This document shows, piece by piece, positions 27,101 through 39,100 of a stretch of DNA of 64,000 bases. The stretch is from Sphingobium fluviale. Its GTDB lineage: Bacteria; Pseudomonadota; Alphaproteobacteria; Sphingomonadales; Sphingomonadaceae. The notes under the pieces were generated by a model. The model had not been told where the DNA came from and ran no database searches. It was given only the letters and a program-made list of their open reading frames with translations. Position 1 is the stretch's first letter. Each line of letters starts with the position of its first letter. The DNA is taken from the NCBI RefSeq assembly GCF_004122115.1, contig NZ_SBKP01000004.1, positions 1 to 64,000 of the forward strand, written 5' to 3'. Position numbers and translations under genes: made by a program.

Positions 27101-30100
27101 ATTCCAGCTCCACCGTCGCGGTGACGATCCACCTCGATGGCACGGTCAGCTCTGGCGGAGACGCCACCGGCGACCAGCTCACCAACATCGAAAACCTCAC
27201 CGCCACCAGCTTTGACGACACGATCACCGGCGCGGCGGGCAATGAAGTGATCCGCGCGGGCGCGGGCGACGACGTGGTGGCGGGCGGCGCGGGCGACGAC
27301 ACGCTGTATGGCGAGGGCGGCGACGATATCTTAGAGGGCGGCCTCGGCGCGGATGCGCTGATCGGCGGCAACGGCAACGACACCGCCAGCTATGCCAATG
27401 CATCTGCAGGCGTCGCAGTCTCGCTCGATGGCACGGCGGGCACCGGCGGAGAAGCGCTGGGCGACACACTTTCCGGCATCGAAAATCTCGAAGGTTCCGC
27501 CTTTGCCGATACGCTGGGCGGCGGCACCGGCACCGAGACGATCCATGGTGGCGCGGGCAACGACCGCCTGCTGGGCAGCCAGGGCGCGGACGTGCTCGAT
27601 GGCGGCGCGGGGCAGGACATTGTGGATTACTCCGCCTCCGCCAGCGCCGTGACGGTGACGCTCGATGGCTCGACCGGCATCGGCGGCGACGCGGCGGGCG
27701 ACCAATATACCAGTATCGAGGGCGTGACTGGATCGAGCCTGGACGACCAGCTGAACGGCGGCGCGGCGGCGGACGTGATCGACGGCGGTGCGGGCAATGA
27801 CGTGATCACCGGCGGCGGCGGAGACGACACGCTGCTCGGCAATGCGGGCAATGACCAGATCGATGGCGGCGCGGGCGCGGACCTGATCGACGGTGGCGCA
27901 GGGATAGATACGGTCGATTATTCGTCCTCCACTTCCGGCGTCAACGTCTCGGTCGATGGATCGGCCTCCACCGGCGGCGCGGCGCAGGGCGACCAGCTCC
28001 TCAACATCGAAAACCTGATCGGTTCGGCCTATGACGACGTGCTGCTCGGCACGGCGGCGGCGGATACCATCACCGGCGGCGCGGGCAATGATGTGCTCGG
28101 CGGGCGCGGCGGCGCGGACGTATTGCTCGGCGGATCGGGATTTGACACTGCGGACTATTCCGATGCCACCTCGGCCATCGCCGTCAGCCTTGCCACCAAT
28201 AGCGGCAGTCTAGGCGATGCGGCGGGCGACACGCTTTCCAGCATAGAGCGCATCGTCGGCTCTGCCTTTGACGACAGCATCACCGGCTCTACCGCCGTCG
28301 ATACGCTGGAAGGCGGCGCGGGCAATGACACGATCGACGCGGGATCGGGCGACGATATCCTGCTCGGCGGGGCGGGCAACGACAGCCTCGTTGGCGGCTC
28401 CGGCGCGGACCAGATCGACGGTGGCGCGGGGACCGACACTGCCGACTATTCGGCATCCGGCGTTGCGGTGCAGGTGCGCCTCGATGGCGTAGCAAGTTCG
28501 GGCGGCGACGCGCAGGGCGATATCCTCACCAACGTCGAGGCGGTGCTCGGCTCTGCCTATGACGATACATTGACAGGCGGCGCGGGCGATGACCAGTTGC
28601 GCGGCGGCGCGGGCGACGACAGCTTGATCGGCGGCTCGGGCGCGGACTTGTTTGACGGCGGCGCGGGTGTGGATACGGCGGACTATCGCCTCGCCACGGC
28701 GGGCGTGACGCTCAACCTGACCACGGGTGGCACCGGCGGCGAGGCGGCGGGCGACAGCTTCACCAACATCGAGATTGTCGAAGGCTCCGGCTTTGCCGAC
28801 TCGATCACCGGCGGCGCGAGCGCGGACGATCTGCGCGGCAATGCGGGTGACGACTTTATCGACGGCGGCGCGGGTGCGGATATCCTCACCGGCGGCATCG
28901 GCGACGATGTGCTGCGCGGCGGCGCAGGCGCGGACCAGCTGATCGGCGGCGCAGGGCTGGACGCAGCGGATTACACCTCGTCAGCCTCGGCAGTGGCGAT
29001 CAACCTAGATGGCTCGCTCTCCGCAGGCGGCGATGCGGCGGGAGACACGCTCTCCAGCATTGAGCGGGTGATCGGCTCCGGCTTTGACGACACCCTCACC
29101 GGCACGGCGGCCAACGAGGTGCTGGAAGGCGCGGGCGGCAATGACGCGCTCTATGGCGGTGGCGGGTCAGACATGCTCGATGGCGGCGCGGGCAACGATC
29201 TGCTCAATGGCGGCGCGGGCGCGGATGTGCTGATCGGTGGTGCGGGCTTCGACACCGTGGATTATTCCGGCTCAGCCAGCGCAGTGACGGTGCGCCTGGA
29301 TGGCACCCCATCGTCGGGCGGCGATGCGGCGGGCGACAGCCTGTCCGGCATCGAGGGCGTGATAGGCTCGGCCAATGACGACCTGCTGTTTGGCGGCACC
29401 GCCAACGATATGCTCGATGGCGCGAGCGGCAATGACCAGATCTCCGGCGGCGCGGGAGACGACAGCCTGATCGGCGGATCGGGCGACGACATATTGGAAG
29501 GAGGCGCGGGCGCGGATGCGCTCGATGGTGGTGCGGGCAATGACACCGCAAGCTATGCCAATGCGACGGCGGGCGTCGCCGTATCGCTTGGCGGCGCAGC
29601 GGGCACCGGCGGCGAGGCGCTGGGCGATACGCTGATCAACATCGAGAACCTGATCGGTTCCGACTATGCCGATACGCTCGGCGGCGGCGCGGGCGGCGAG
29701 ACGATCTCTGCTGGCGCGGGCGACGACACATTGCTGGGCAGCGCGGGCGCAGACGTGCTTGACGGCGGCGCTGGCATCGACACCGTGAGCTACGCCGTCT
29801 CCGGCGCAGGCGTCACCGCCTATCTCGATGGGCGCGCAGGCTCTGGCGGCGATGCCTCTGGCGACACTTACGCCAACATCGAGCAGCTAACCGGCTCCGG
29901 CTTCAACGACACCCTGATCGGCAACTTCACCGATGACAGGATCGACGGCGGCGCGGGCGACGACCAGATCGATGGCGCGGGGGGCGACGACACGCTGCTC
30001 GGCGGCGCTGGCAATGACCTGATCCACGGCGGCGACGGCGCGGACAGCATCGACGGCGGCGCGGGCATCGATACCGTCAGCTATGACGACTCGACCAGCG

Positions 30101-33100
30101 GCGTCACCGCGCGGCTGGACGGGATTGCGGGTAGCGGCGGCACCGCGCTGGGCGATGTGCTGAGCAATGTCGAGACGCTGCAAGGCTCGATCTATGCCGA
30201 CACGCTGATCGGCGATGCGAGTGCCAACACGCTGCATGGCGGCGATGGCGACGATACCCTCATCGGCGGCGCGGGCGCGGATGCCCTTGTCGGCGGCAAT
30301 GATTTCGATACGGCGGATTATTCGACCTCTGCTGCGGGCGTCACCGTGGGCGTGGACGGCTCCGTCGGCAGCGGCGGAGACGCGACGGGCGATACGCTCT
30401 CCGGCATCGAGCGGATCATCGGCTCGGCGCTGGCCGACACTTTGTCTGGCGGTATCGGAATCGAAACTCTCGATGGCGGCGCGGGCAACGATACGCTGAA
30501 GGGCAGCCTCGGCGCGGATACGCTGATCGGCGGCGCGGGGACGGATACGGCGGATTACAGCGCGTCCTCGGCTGGCGTGACGGTGGCGCTGGACGGCACA
30601 TTCGGCTCCAGCGGCGATGCGGCGGGCGACACGCTCAGCGGCATCGAGCAGATCACCGGCTCGGCCTTTGCCGATACGCTCGGCGGATCTGCGGGCAATG
30701 ACGCCCTGAATGGCGGCGCAGGCGATGACATGCTGACCAGCAGCGCGGGCGCGGATGCTTATGACGGCGGCGCAGGCATCGATACGGTGAGCTTCGCCGC
30801 CGCCACGGCTGGCGTTACGGTCAATCTCGTGACCGGCACCGGCGCGGGCGGCGAGGCGGCTGGCGACACATTCACCAATATCGAGCGCATCATTGGCTCC
30901 GATTATGCGGATAGCCTCACCGGCGGCAATGCGGACGAAATCCTCGAAGGCGGGCTGGGCGACGATACGCTGTCGGGCGGTGCCGGGGCAGACACACTCG
31001 ACGGTGGCGCAGGGGATGACCTGCTGACGGGCGGCGCGGGTGCCGATACTCTCACCGGCGGCGCGGGCTTTGACACGGCGGATTATTCCGCCTCTGCCGC
31101 TGCCGTCCAGCTCGTCCTCGATGGATCGAGCGCATCGGGCGGCGATGCCGCGGGCGATACTCTGAGCGGCATCGAGCGGGTAATCGGCTCTGCCTTCAAC
31201 GACGACATCGCGGGCGGCTCTGCGGGTGAAACGCTGGAAGGCGGCGCGGGCAACGATATTCTAACCGGCAATGGCGGCGGCGATACGCTGCTTGGCGGCG
31301 CGGGCAATGATACGCTGGCGGGCGGTGCGGGCGCGGATGCGCTTGATGGCGGCGCGGGCACCGATACGGCGGATTACAGCGCATCGGTCCTCGGCGTAAC
31401 CATCAACCTTGCCGCTGGCACCGGCTCCGGCGGCGATGCGGCGGGCGATACGCTCGCCAACATCGAACGCGTGCTGGGTTCGGGCAACAACGATACGCTC
31501 ACCGGCAGCGCCAATGCCGACATATTGCTCGGCCAGGGCAATGACGACGTGATCGACGGCGGCGCGGGCAACGACACGATCGACGGCGGATCGGGCGACG
31601 ATACGCTTTCGGGCGGCGCAGGCGCGGACGCCATCGACGGCGGCACCGGCATCGACACCGTGACCTACGCCACCTCTTCAGCCGGCGTCACTATATCGCT
31701 CTCCGGCGGCGCAGGGACTGGCGGCGATGCGGCGGGTGACACGATCAGCAACGCCGAAACTCTCGAAGGCTCTGCCTTTGCCGATACGCTGGGCGGGCGC
31801 GCGAGCGCGGATACGCTGCTCGGAGGCGGTGGCAACGACACTCTGCTGGGCAGCACCGGCGCGGACGTTCTGGATGGCGGCGCGGGCACCGACACCGCCG
31901 ATTATTCCGCCTCGGCCAGCGCCGTTACGGTCTATCTCGATGGCTCGGTCTCGGTCGGCGGCGATGCGGCAGGCGACACGCTCACCAGCATCGAGCGGGT
32001 GCTCGGCTCGGCGGGCAACGACGCGCTCTATGGCACCGGCAATGCCGATACGCTGGAGGGCAATGGCGGCAACGATACGCTGACGGGTGATCTGGGCAAC
32101 GATACGTTGCTCGGCGGCGCGGGGAACGACCTGCTGATCGGTGGCGCGGGTGCGGATACGTTAGACGGCGGCGCAGGCACGGACAAGGTGAGCTATGCCT
32201 CGTCCGCCAGCGCGGTGAATGCGGGCCTCGATGGCGCGGCGCAGACCGGCGGCGATGCGGCGGGCGACACCATAACCAACGTCGAGACACTGGAAGGCTC
32301 TGACCATGACGACACGCTACGTGGCGGCACCGGTGCGGAAAGCCTGATCGGCGGGCTGGGCAACGACAGCCTGATGGGCAGCCTCGGCGCAGATGCGCTG
32401 GATGGCGGCGCGGGCACCGATACGGCGGATTATTCCTCCTCCACCTCGGCGGTCAGCATCGGGCTCAATGGCTCGGCAGGCACCGGTGGCTATGCGGCAG
32501 GCGATACGCTCTCGAACATCGAAGCCATCATCGGTTCGGCCTTTGCCGATACGCTTTCCGGTGCGGGTGGCAATGATACGCTCTCCGGCGGCGCGGGCGA
32601 CGACACGCTCTCCGGCGGCAATGGGGATGACACGCTGTCTGGCGGCACCGGCAATGACAGCCTGACCGGCGGCGCGGGCGCGGATGTGATGGATGGCGGC
32701 GCGGGCACCGATACCGCCGATTATACCGGCTCGGTCGCTTCCGTAGTGGTGAACTTGAACGGCCTTGCCTCTTCCGGCGGCGATGCGGCGGGCGACATGC
32801 TCTCGAACATCGAGATCGTGCGCGGCTCGGCGCAGGGCGACATCATCACCGGCGGCGCGGCGGACGAGCAGCTCTATGGCAATGGCGGCGCGGATACCCT
32901 GATCGGCGGCGCGGGCGTGGACCTGCTCGATGGCGGCACCGGCACCGATACGGCGGATTATTCTTCCGCCACTGCCGCTGTCACGATCGCGCTCGATGGC
33001 TCGGCAGGCAGCGGCGCGGAGGCGGCGGGCGACACTATCGCCAATGTCGAACGGCTCATTGGCTCCGGCTTCAACGACACGCTAGGCGGATCGGCTGGGG

Positions 33101-36100
33101 ATGACACCATCCTCGGCGGCGCGGGCAATGACGCTATCTCCGGCGGCGCGGGCAATGATGCCCTCTCTGGCGAAGCGGGCGACGATACGCTGGTAGGCGG
33201 CGCGGGCGCAGATATATTCGACGGCGGATCGGGCTTTGACACGGCGGACTATTCCGGCGCGCTGGCTGCCGTCACCGTCTATCTTGATGGCACGACGGGT
33301 TCGGGCAGCGATGCGGCGGGCGATGTGCTGACCAGCATCGAGCAACTGCTCGGCTCCGGCTTTGACGACCGGCTGACTGGCGGCAACGCGACCGAGACGA
33401 TCCGGGGCGGCGCGGGCAACGACATTATCTTCGGCGCGAACGGCGATGATTCGCTCTATGGCGAGGCGGGCAACGACACGCTGACCGGCGGGCTGGGTGC
33501 GGACCTGATCGACGGTGGCGCGGGCACCGATACCGCCAGCTATTCCAGCTCGCTCGCGGGCGTGACGGTCTATCTTGATGGCACCGTCTCTGTCGGCGGT
33601 GACGCAGACGGCGACATCCTCACCAGCATCGAAACACTGATCGGTTCCTCCTTCGCGGACACGCTCTATGGCTCCACTGGGGCGGACACAATCAGCGCGG
33701 GCGCGGGCGACGACATTCTCTACTCCAGCAATGGCGCGGACGTGCTGACCGGTGGCACCGGCTTCGATATTGTGGATTATTCCAACAATGCCGCCGCCGT
33801 CACGGTGCGCATGGATGGCGTTGCGTCGTCCGGCGGCTTTGCGCAGGGCGATGTGCTGACCGAGATCGAGCAGGTGATCGGCACCACGCTAGACGATAGC
33901 ATCGCCGGCTCCGCCAATGCCGATACGATCCTCGGCAACGACGGCAACGACACGCTCTCCGGTGGGGCAGGCAACGACACGCTGCTGGGCGGGAACGGCA
34001 ATGATACGCTGATCGGCGGGACTGGTTCTGACGCGCTCGATGGCGGCGCGGGAACCGATACCGCCGATTATTCTGGCGCGGCCACCGGCATCGCTGTGCG
34101 CATGGATGGCGTCGGCGGTTCGGGCGGCGAGGCGTTGGGCGATGTGCTGACCAGCATTGAGACGGTGATCGGCTCCGGCTTTGCCGACACGATTGAGGGC
34201 AGCTTTGGCGCGGACACCGTGCAGGGCGGCGCGGGCGATGACAGCATCGACGGCAAGGCGGGCGACGACACCCTCCAGGGCGGCGCGGGCAACGACACGC
34301 TGACCGGCGGCGCGGGCGCGGATGCGCTCGATGGCGGAACCGGCACCGATATTGCGGACTATTCCGCCTCCACCAGCGCAGTCACCGTCTATCTCGACGG
34401 CACGGCGGGCAGTGGCGGCGATGCCGCGGGCGACACTCTCGCCAATATCGAGAGCGTCAAGGGTTCGGCCTATGCCGACACGCTCTATGGCTCCACCGGG
34501 GCGGACACGCAGGACGGCCAGGGCGGCGACGATACGCTGATGGGCAGCGCCGGGGCCGATGCTCTCATCGGCGGCACGGGTGTGGACACGGTTGACTATA
34601 GCGCGTCCGCCTCCGCCATCGCGGTAGACCTCAATGCCGGCACCGGTTCTGCGGGCGACGCGGCGGGCGACACATATTCCAGCATAGAGCGGATCGTAGG
34701 CTCTGGGTTGGCTGACGCCATCACCGGCAGCGCCAACGCCGATACCCTCGAAGGCGGCGCAGGCGATGACACGATTGACGGCGGCGCGGGCGCGGACACA
34801 TTGCTGGGCGGCGCGGGCAACGATACGCTCATTGGCGGTTCGGGCAGCGACATCATCGACGGCGGCGCGGGCACCGACACGGCGGACTATTCCGCCTCCA
34901 CCACCGGCGTCACCGTCTATATCGACGGCGTCAACCAGGGCCAGGGCGGCACCGCCACCGGCGACGTGCTGAGCAATATCGAGCGCGTGATCGGCTCGGC
35001 CTTTGGCGACGTGCTTTATGGCACCACCGGCAACGAAACCTTGCAGGCAGGCGCGGGCAATGACGTGATCGAGGGCGGTGCCGGGGCCGACGTGATCGAC
35101 GGCGGCGCGGGCACCGACACCGCATCTTATGCCAACGCCACGGCAGGGGTAACGGCAAGCCTCGCCACCAACAGCGGCACCGGCGGAGACGCCAATGGCG
35201 ATACGTTCACGGGCATCGAAGGGCTGACCGGCTCGGCCTTTGACGACACGCTCTCCGGCGGATCGGGCGCGGAGACGCTGGATGGCGGCGCGGGCAACGA
35301 TACGCTGGTGGCGAGCGCGGGCGCAGATGTGCTCATCGGCGGCGCTGGTTTCGATACGGCGGATTATAGCGGCGCTGCGGCGGGCGTTACCGTCAACCTC
35401 GATGGCTCTGCAGGCAGCGGCGACATTGCGGCGGGCGATACGCTGACCGGCATCGAATCGGTCATCGGCTCAGGCTTTGCGGACACGATCACCGGCACCT
35501 TCTCCAACGACACGCTTTATGGGCGCGGCGGCGACGACACGCTGCTCGGCGGCACCGGCAGCGACACGCTCTATGGCGAGGCGGGCAACGACACGCTGCA
35601 GGGCGGCGGCGGCGCTGACGTGATGGATGGCGGCGCGGGCACAGATACCGTGAGCTATTCCGCATCCAGCGCGGCGGTGACGATCGACCTTTCGGCAGGC
35701 ACCGCGACCGGCGGCGACGCGACCGGCGACACCTTCACCAATGTCGAGCAGTTCGTCGGCTCGCGCCTCGGCGATACGATGATCGGCGGCACCGGCGCGG
35801 ATAATTTCGACGGCTTCGACGGCGACGACACGTTGCGCGGCGGCGCGGGCGACGACACGCTGGCTGGCGGGATCGGCAATGACTTCATCGAGGGCGGCGC
35901 GGGCGCGGACAGCATAAGCGGCGGCGCGGGCACCGACACCGCAGACTATAGCGCCTCGGCGAGCGCGGTGACGATCCGCACCGCAGGCACATCGAGCGGC
36001 GGCGACGCGGCGGGCGACGTGCTTTCGGGCATCGAGGCGGTGATCGGCTCTGCCTATAATGACCAGTTCGAGGGTTCTGCCGCAGACGAAGACTTCACAG

Positions 36101-39100
36101 GCGGCGCGGGCAACGACAGCTTCATCGTCAGCGGCGGGGCAGACATTTATCGCGGCGACGCGGGCACCGACACGGTCGACTATTCCACCTCCGCCTCCAA
36201 CGGCATGAAGATCTATATGGATGGCAGCTTCGGCACCGGCGGCGATGCCGCGGGCGACCGGCTGTTCAATGTCGAGATTGTCATCGGCTCCGCGCAGGGC
36301 GACGAGATCACCGCTGGCGCGACCGGATCGACCATTCAGGCGGGCGCGGGCAACGACATCCTCCACGGCGGCGACGGCGCGGACACATTGGATGGCGGCG
36401 CGAATGACGACACCATCTCCTCCGGCCTCGGTGCGGATACTATCATCGGCGGCAGCGGCACCGATACGGCGGACTACAAGCTCTCCACCGCTGGCGTCAC
36501 CATCGCCAACGATGGCACGGCGGGCGTCGGCGGCTGGGCGCAGGGCGACGTGCTTTCCGGCATAGAGCGCATCGAAGGCTCTCAAAATTATGACGACGTG
36601 CTGCGCGGCGGCGTGTCTGGCTCTACCGTGCTGTGGGGCTGGGGCGGCAATGACAGCTTCGTGAGCTTCGCCCAGGCGGACAGCATCGACGGCGGCACCG
36701 GCACCGACACGATCGACTATTCCGGCTCGCTTTCGGGCGTGACGGTGCGGCTGGATGGCACGGCGTCGTCCGGCGGCGATGCTGCGGGCGACACGATCCT
36801 CAATGTCGAGCATGTCATCGGTTCCGGCCAGGGCGACACCATCTATGGCACCGGCGTCAACGAGACGCTGGAAGGCATGGCGGGCAACGACACGCTGGTC
36901 GGCGGTGCTGGGGCGGATGTATTGGATGGCGGCGCAGGCTTCGACACGGCGGACTACAGCTCTGCTGGCGGCATCGTCGTGCGCATGGACGGGCTGGCCG
37001 GAACTGCGGGCGAGGCGAATGGCGATGTGCTGATCAGCATCGAGCAGGTGATCGGTTCCTCGCTGGCGGATATCATCATCGGTTCGACTGGTGCAGATAC
37101 GATCGTCGGCGGCGACGGCGACGACATCTTCCGGCCGGATCTGGGCGCGGATACGCTCGACGGCGGCAATGGCAACGACACGGTCGACTATTCTTCCTCC
37201 GGCAGCGCGCTCACCGTCAACCTCACCAACGCGGCGCTCTCCACCGGCCTTGCGCAGGGCGACACCTATACCTCGATCGAGACGTTCATCCTCTCCGGCC
37301 TCAACGACAGCTTCACCGGCGATGCCAATGCGCAGACCATTCAGGCAGGTGCGGGCAACGACACAATCAATGCGGGCGACGGCGACGACAATCTTCAGGG
37401 CGGCGCGGGTAACGATACGCTGATCGGCGGCGCGGGCGCGGACAGCATAGACGGCGGCGCGGGCACCGATGTCGTGGATTACAGCGCTTCGTCCGCCGCG
37501 ATCAGCATCAATCTCGGCACCGGCACAGGCAACACCGGCGGCGATGCGGAAGGCGACATCTTCGTCGGCGGTACGATCGAGAACGCCATCGGTTCCGCCA
37601 ATGACGATACGATCATCGGGTCCACCGGCGTCAACACTCTACAGGGCGGCGCGGGCAACGACAGCATCGAGGGCGGCGCGGGTGCGGACGTGATGGATGG
37701 CGGCGCGGGCACCGATACTGCCAGCTATGCCAATGCCACAGGCTCCGTCACGGTCAGCCTGACGAGCGGCACCGGCACCGTTGGCCATGCCAGCGGCGAC
37801 ACGCTCGCAAACTTCGAGAATCTGCGCGGCTCCATCTATGCCGATACGCTAACCGGTAGCACCGGCATCAACACCATCTGGGGCGGCATCGGATCAGACG
37901 TCATCAGCGGCGGCGCGGGCGACGACTTCCTCTATGGCGAGGATGGCGACGACACCGTAGAGGGCGGCGCAGGCGCGGACACGATGGACGGCGGCCTGGG
38001 CAGCAACACGCTCACTTATGCCAATTCGACCAGCGGCGTCACTGTCAACCTCGGCACCAGCACAGGCAGCGGCGGCGATGCGACGGGCGACATATTCTCG
38101 AACTTCGTCGGCCTCACCGGCTCTGGCCAGAATGACAGCCTGACGGGCGATGCCAACGGCAACTTCATCCAGGGCAATGCGGGCAACGACACTCTCGATG
38201 GCGGCGCGGGCAACGACACGCTTTATGGCGGCACCGGCAACGACATCATCATGGGCGGCGCGGGCAACGACGTGAACCGGGGCGACGCGGGCACCGACAC
38301 GATCGACTATTCGCTGAGCACGTCTGGCGTGACCGTCAACCTCTCCGGCGGCACTGGCAGCGGCGGCGACGCGCAGGGCGACACCTATAACACTATCGAG
38401 AATATCACCGGCTCTGCCAACGGCGACTCGCTGACCGGCGACGGCAACGCCAACGTGATCGACGGCGGCAATGGCGACGACAACATCTCCGGCGCTGGGG
38501 GCAACGACACGATCCAAGGCGGCGCAGGCAACGATACGATTACCGGCGGCGCGGGCGCGGATATCCTCGACGGCGGCACCGGCACCAACACTTTGTTCTT
38601 CGGCACCAACTTCGGCAACCTCGCCTCCGTTTCCGCCTCGGCGGGCGTCACCATCAACCTTGATGGCGTGACGCTGGGCATAGGCTGGGATGCGGCGGGA
38701 GACCGCTATAGCAATTTCCAGAACGTCTACCTCACCAACCTTGCAGACACCGCCACCGGCACTGCCGCGAACGAGTGGTTCCGTGGGCTTGGCGGAGCGG
38801 ATACGATCAACGGCGGCGGCGGCACTGACACCGCATCCTATTATGGCAGCGCGTCTGTTTCCATCGGCCTTGACGGCACGGCAGGCACCGGCGGCGAGGC
38901 GGCGGGCGACCGGCTGACCAATATCGAGGTGCTGCAAGGCTCGGCCAATGATGACACCCTCTGGGGCCATACCGGCGCGGAAACGCTCTATGGCATGGAG
39001 GGAGCGGATACGCTGCGCGGCGGCGCGGGCGCGGACGTGCTCGATGGCGGAACTGGCAATGACACCGCCGACTACAGCCTCTCCGCCAGCGCGGTGACGG

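Noticed and set aside
23752-27132. A 1126-codon minus-strand open frame (and many shorter ones) antisense to the RTX gene
   Set aside because: It mirrors the 27-base periodic GGCGGCGCGGGC codons of the plus-strand repeats, gives low-complexity Arg/Ala/Val text and has no family features. The plus frame is clearly coding.
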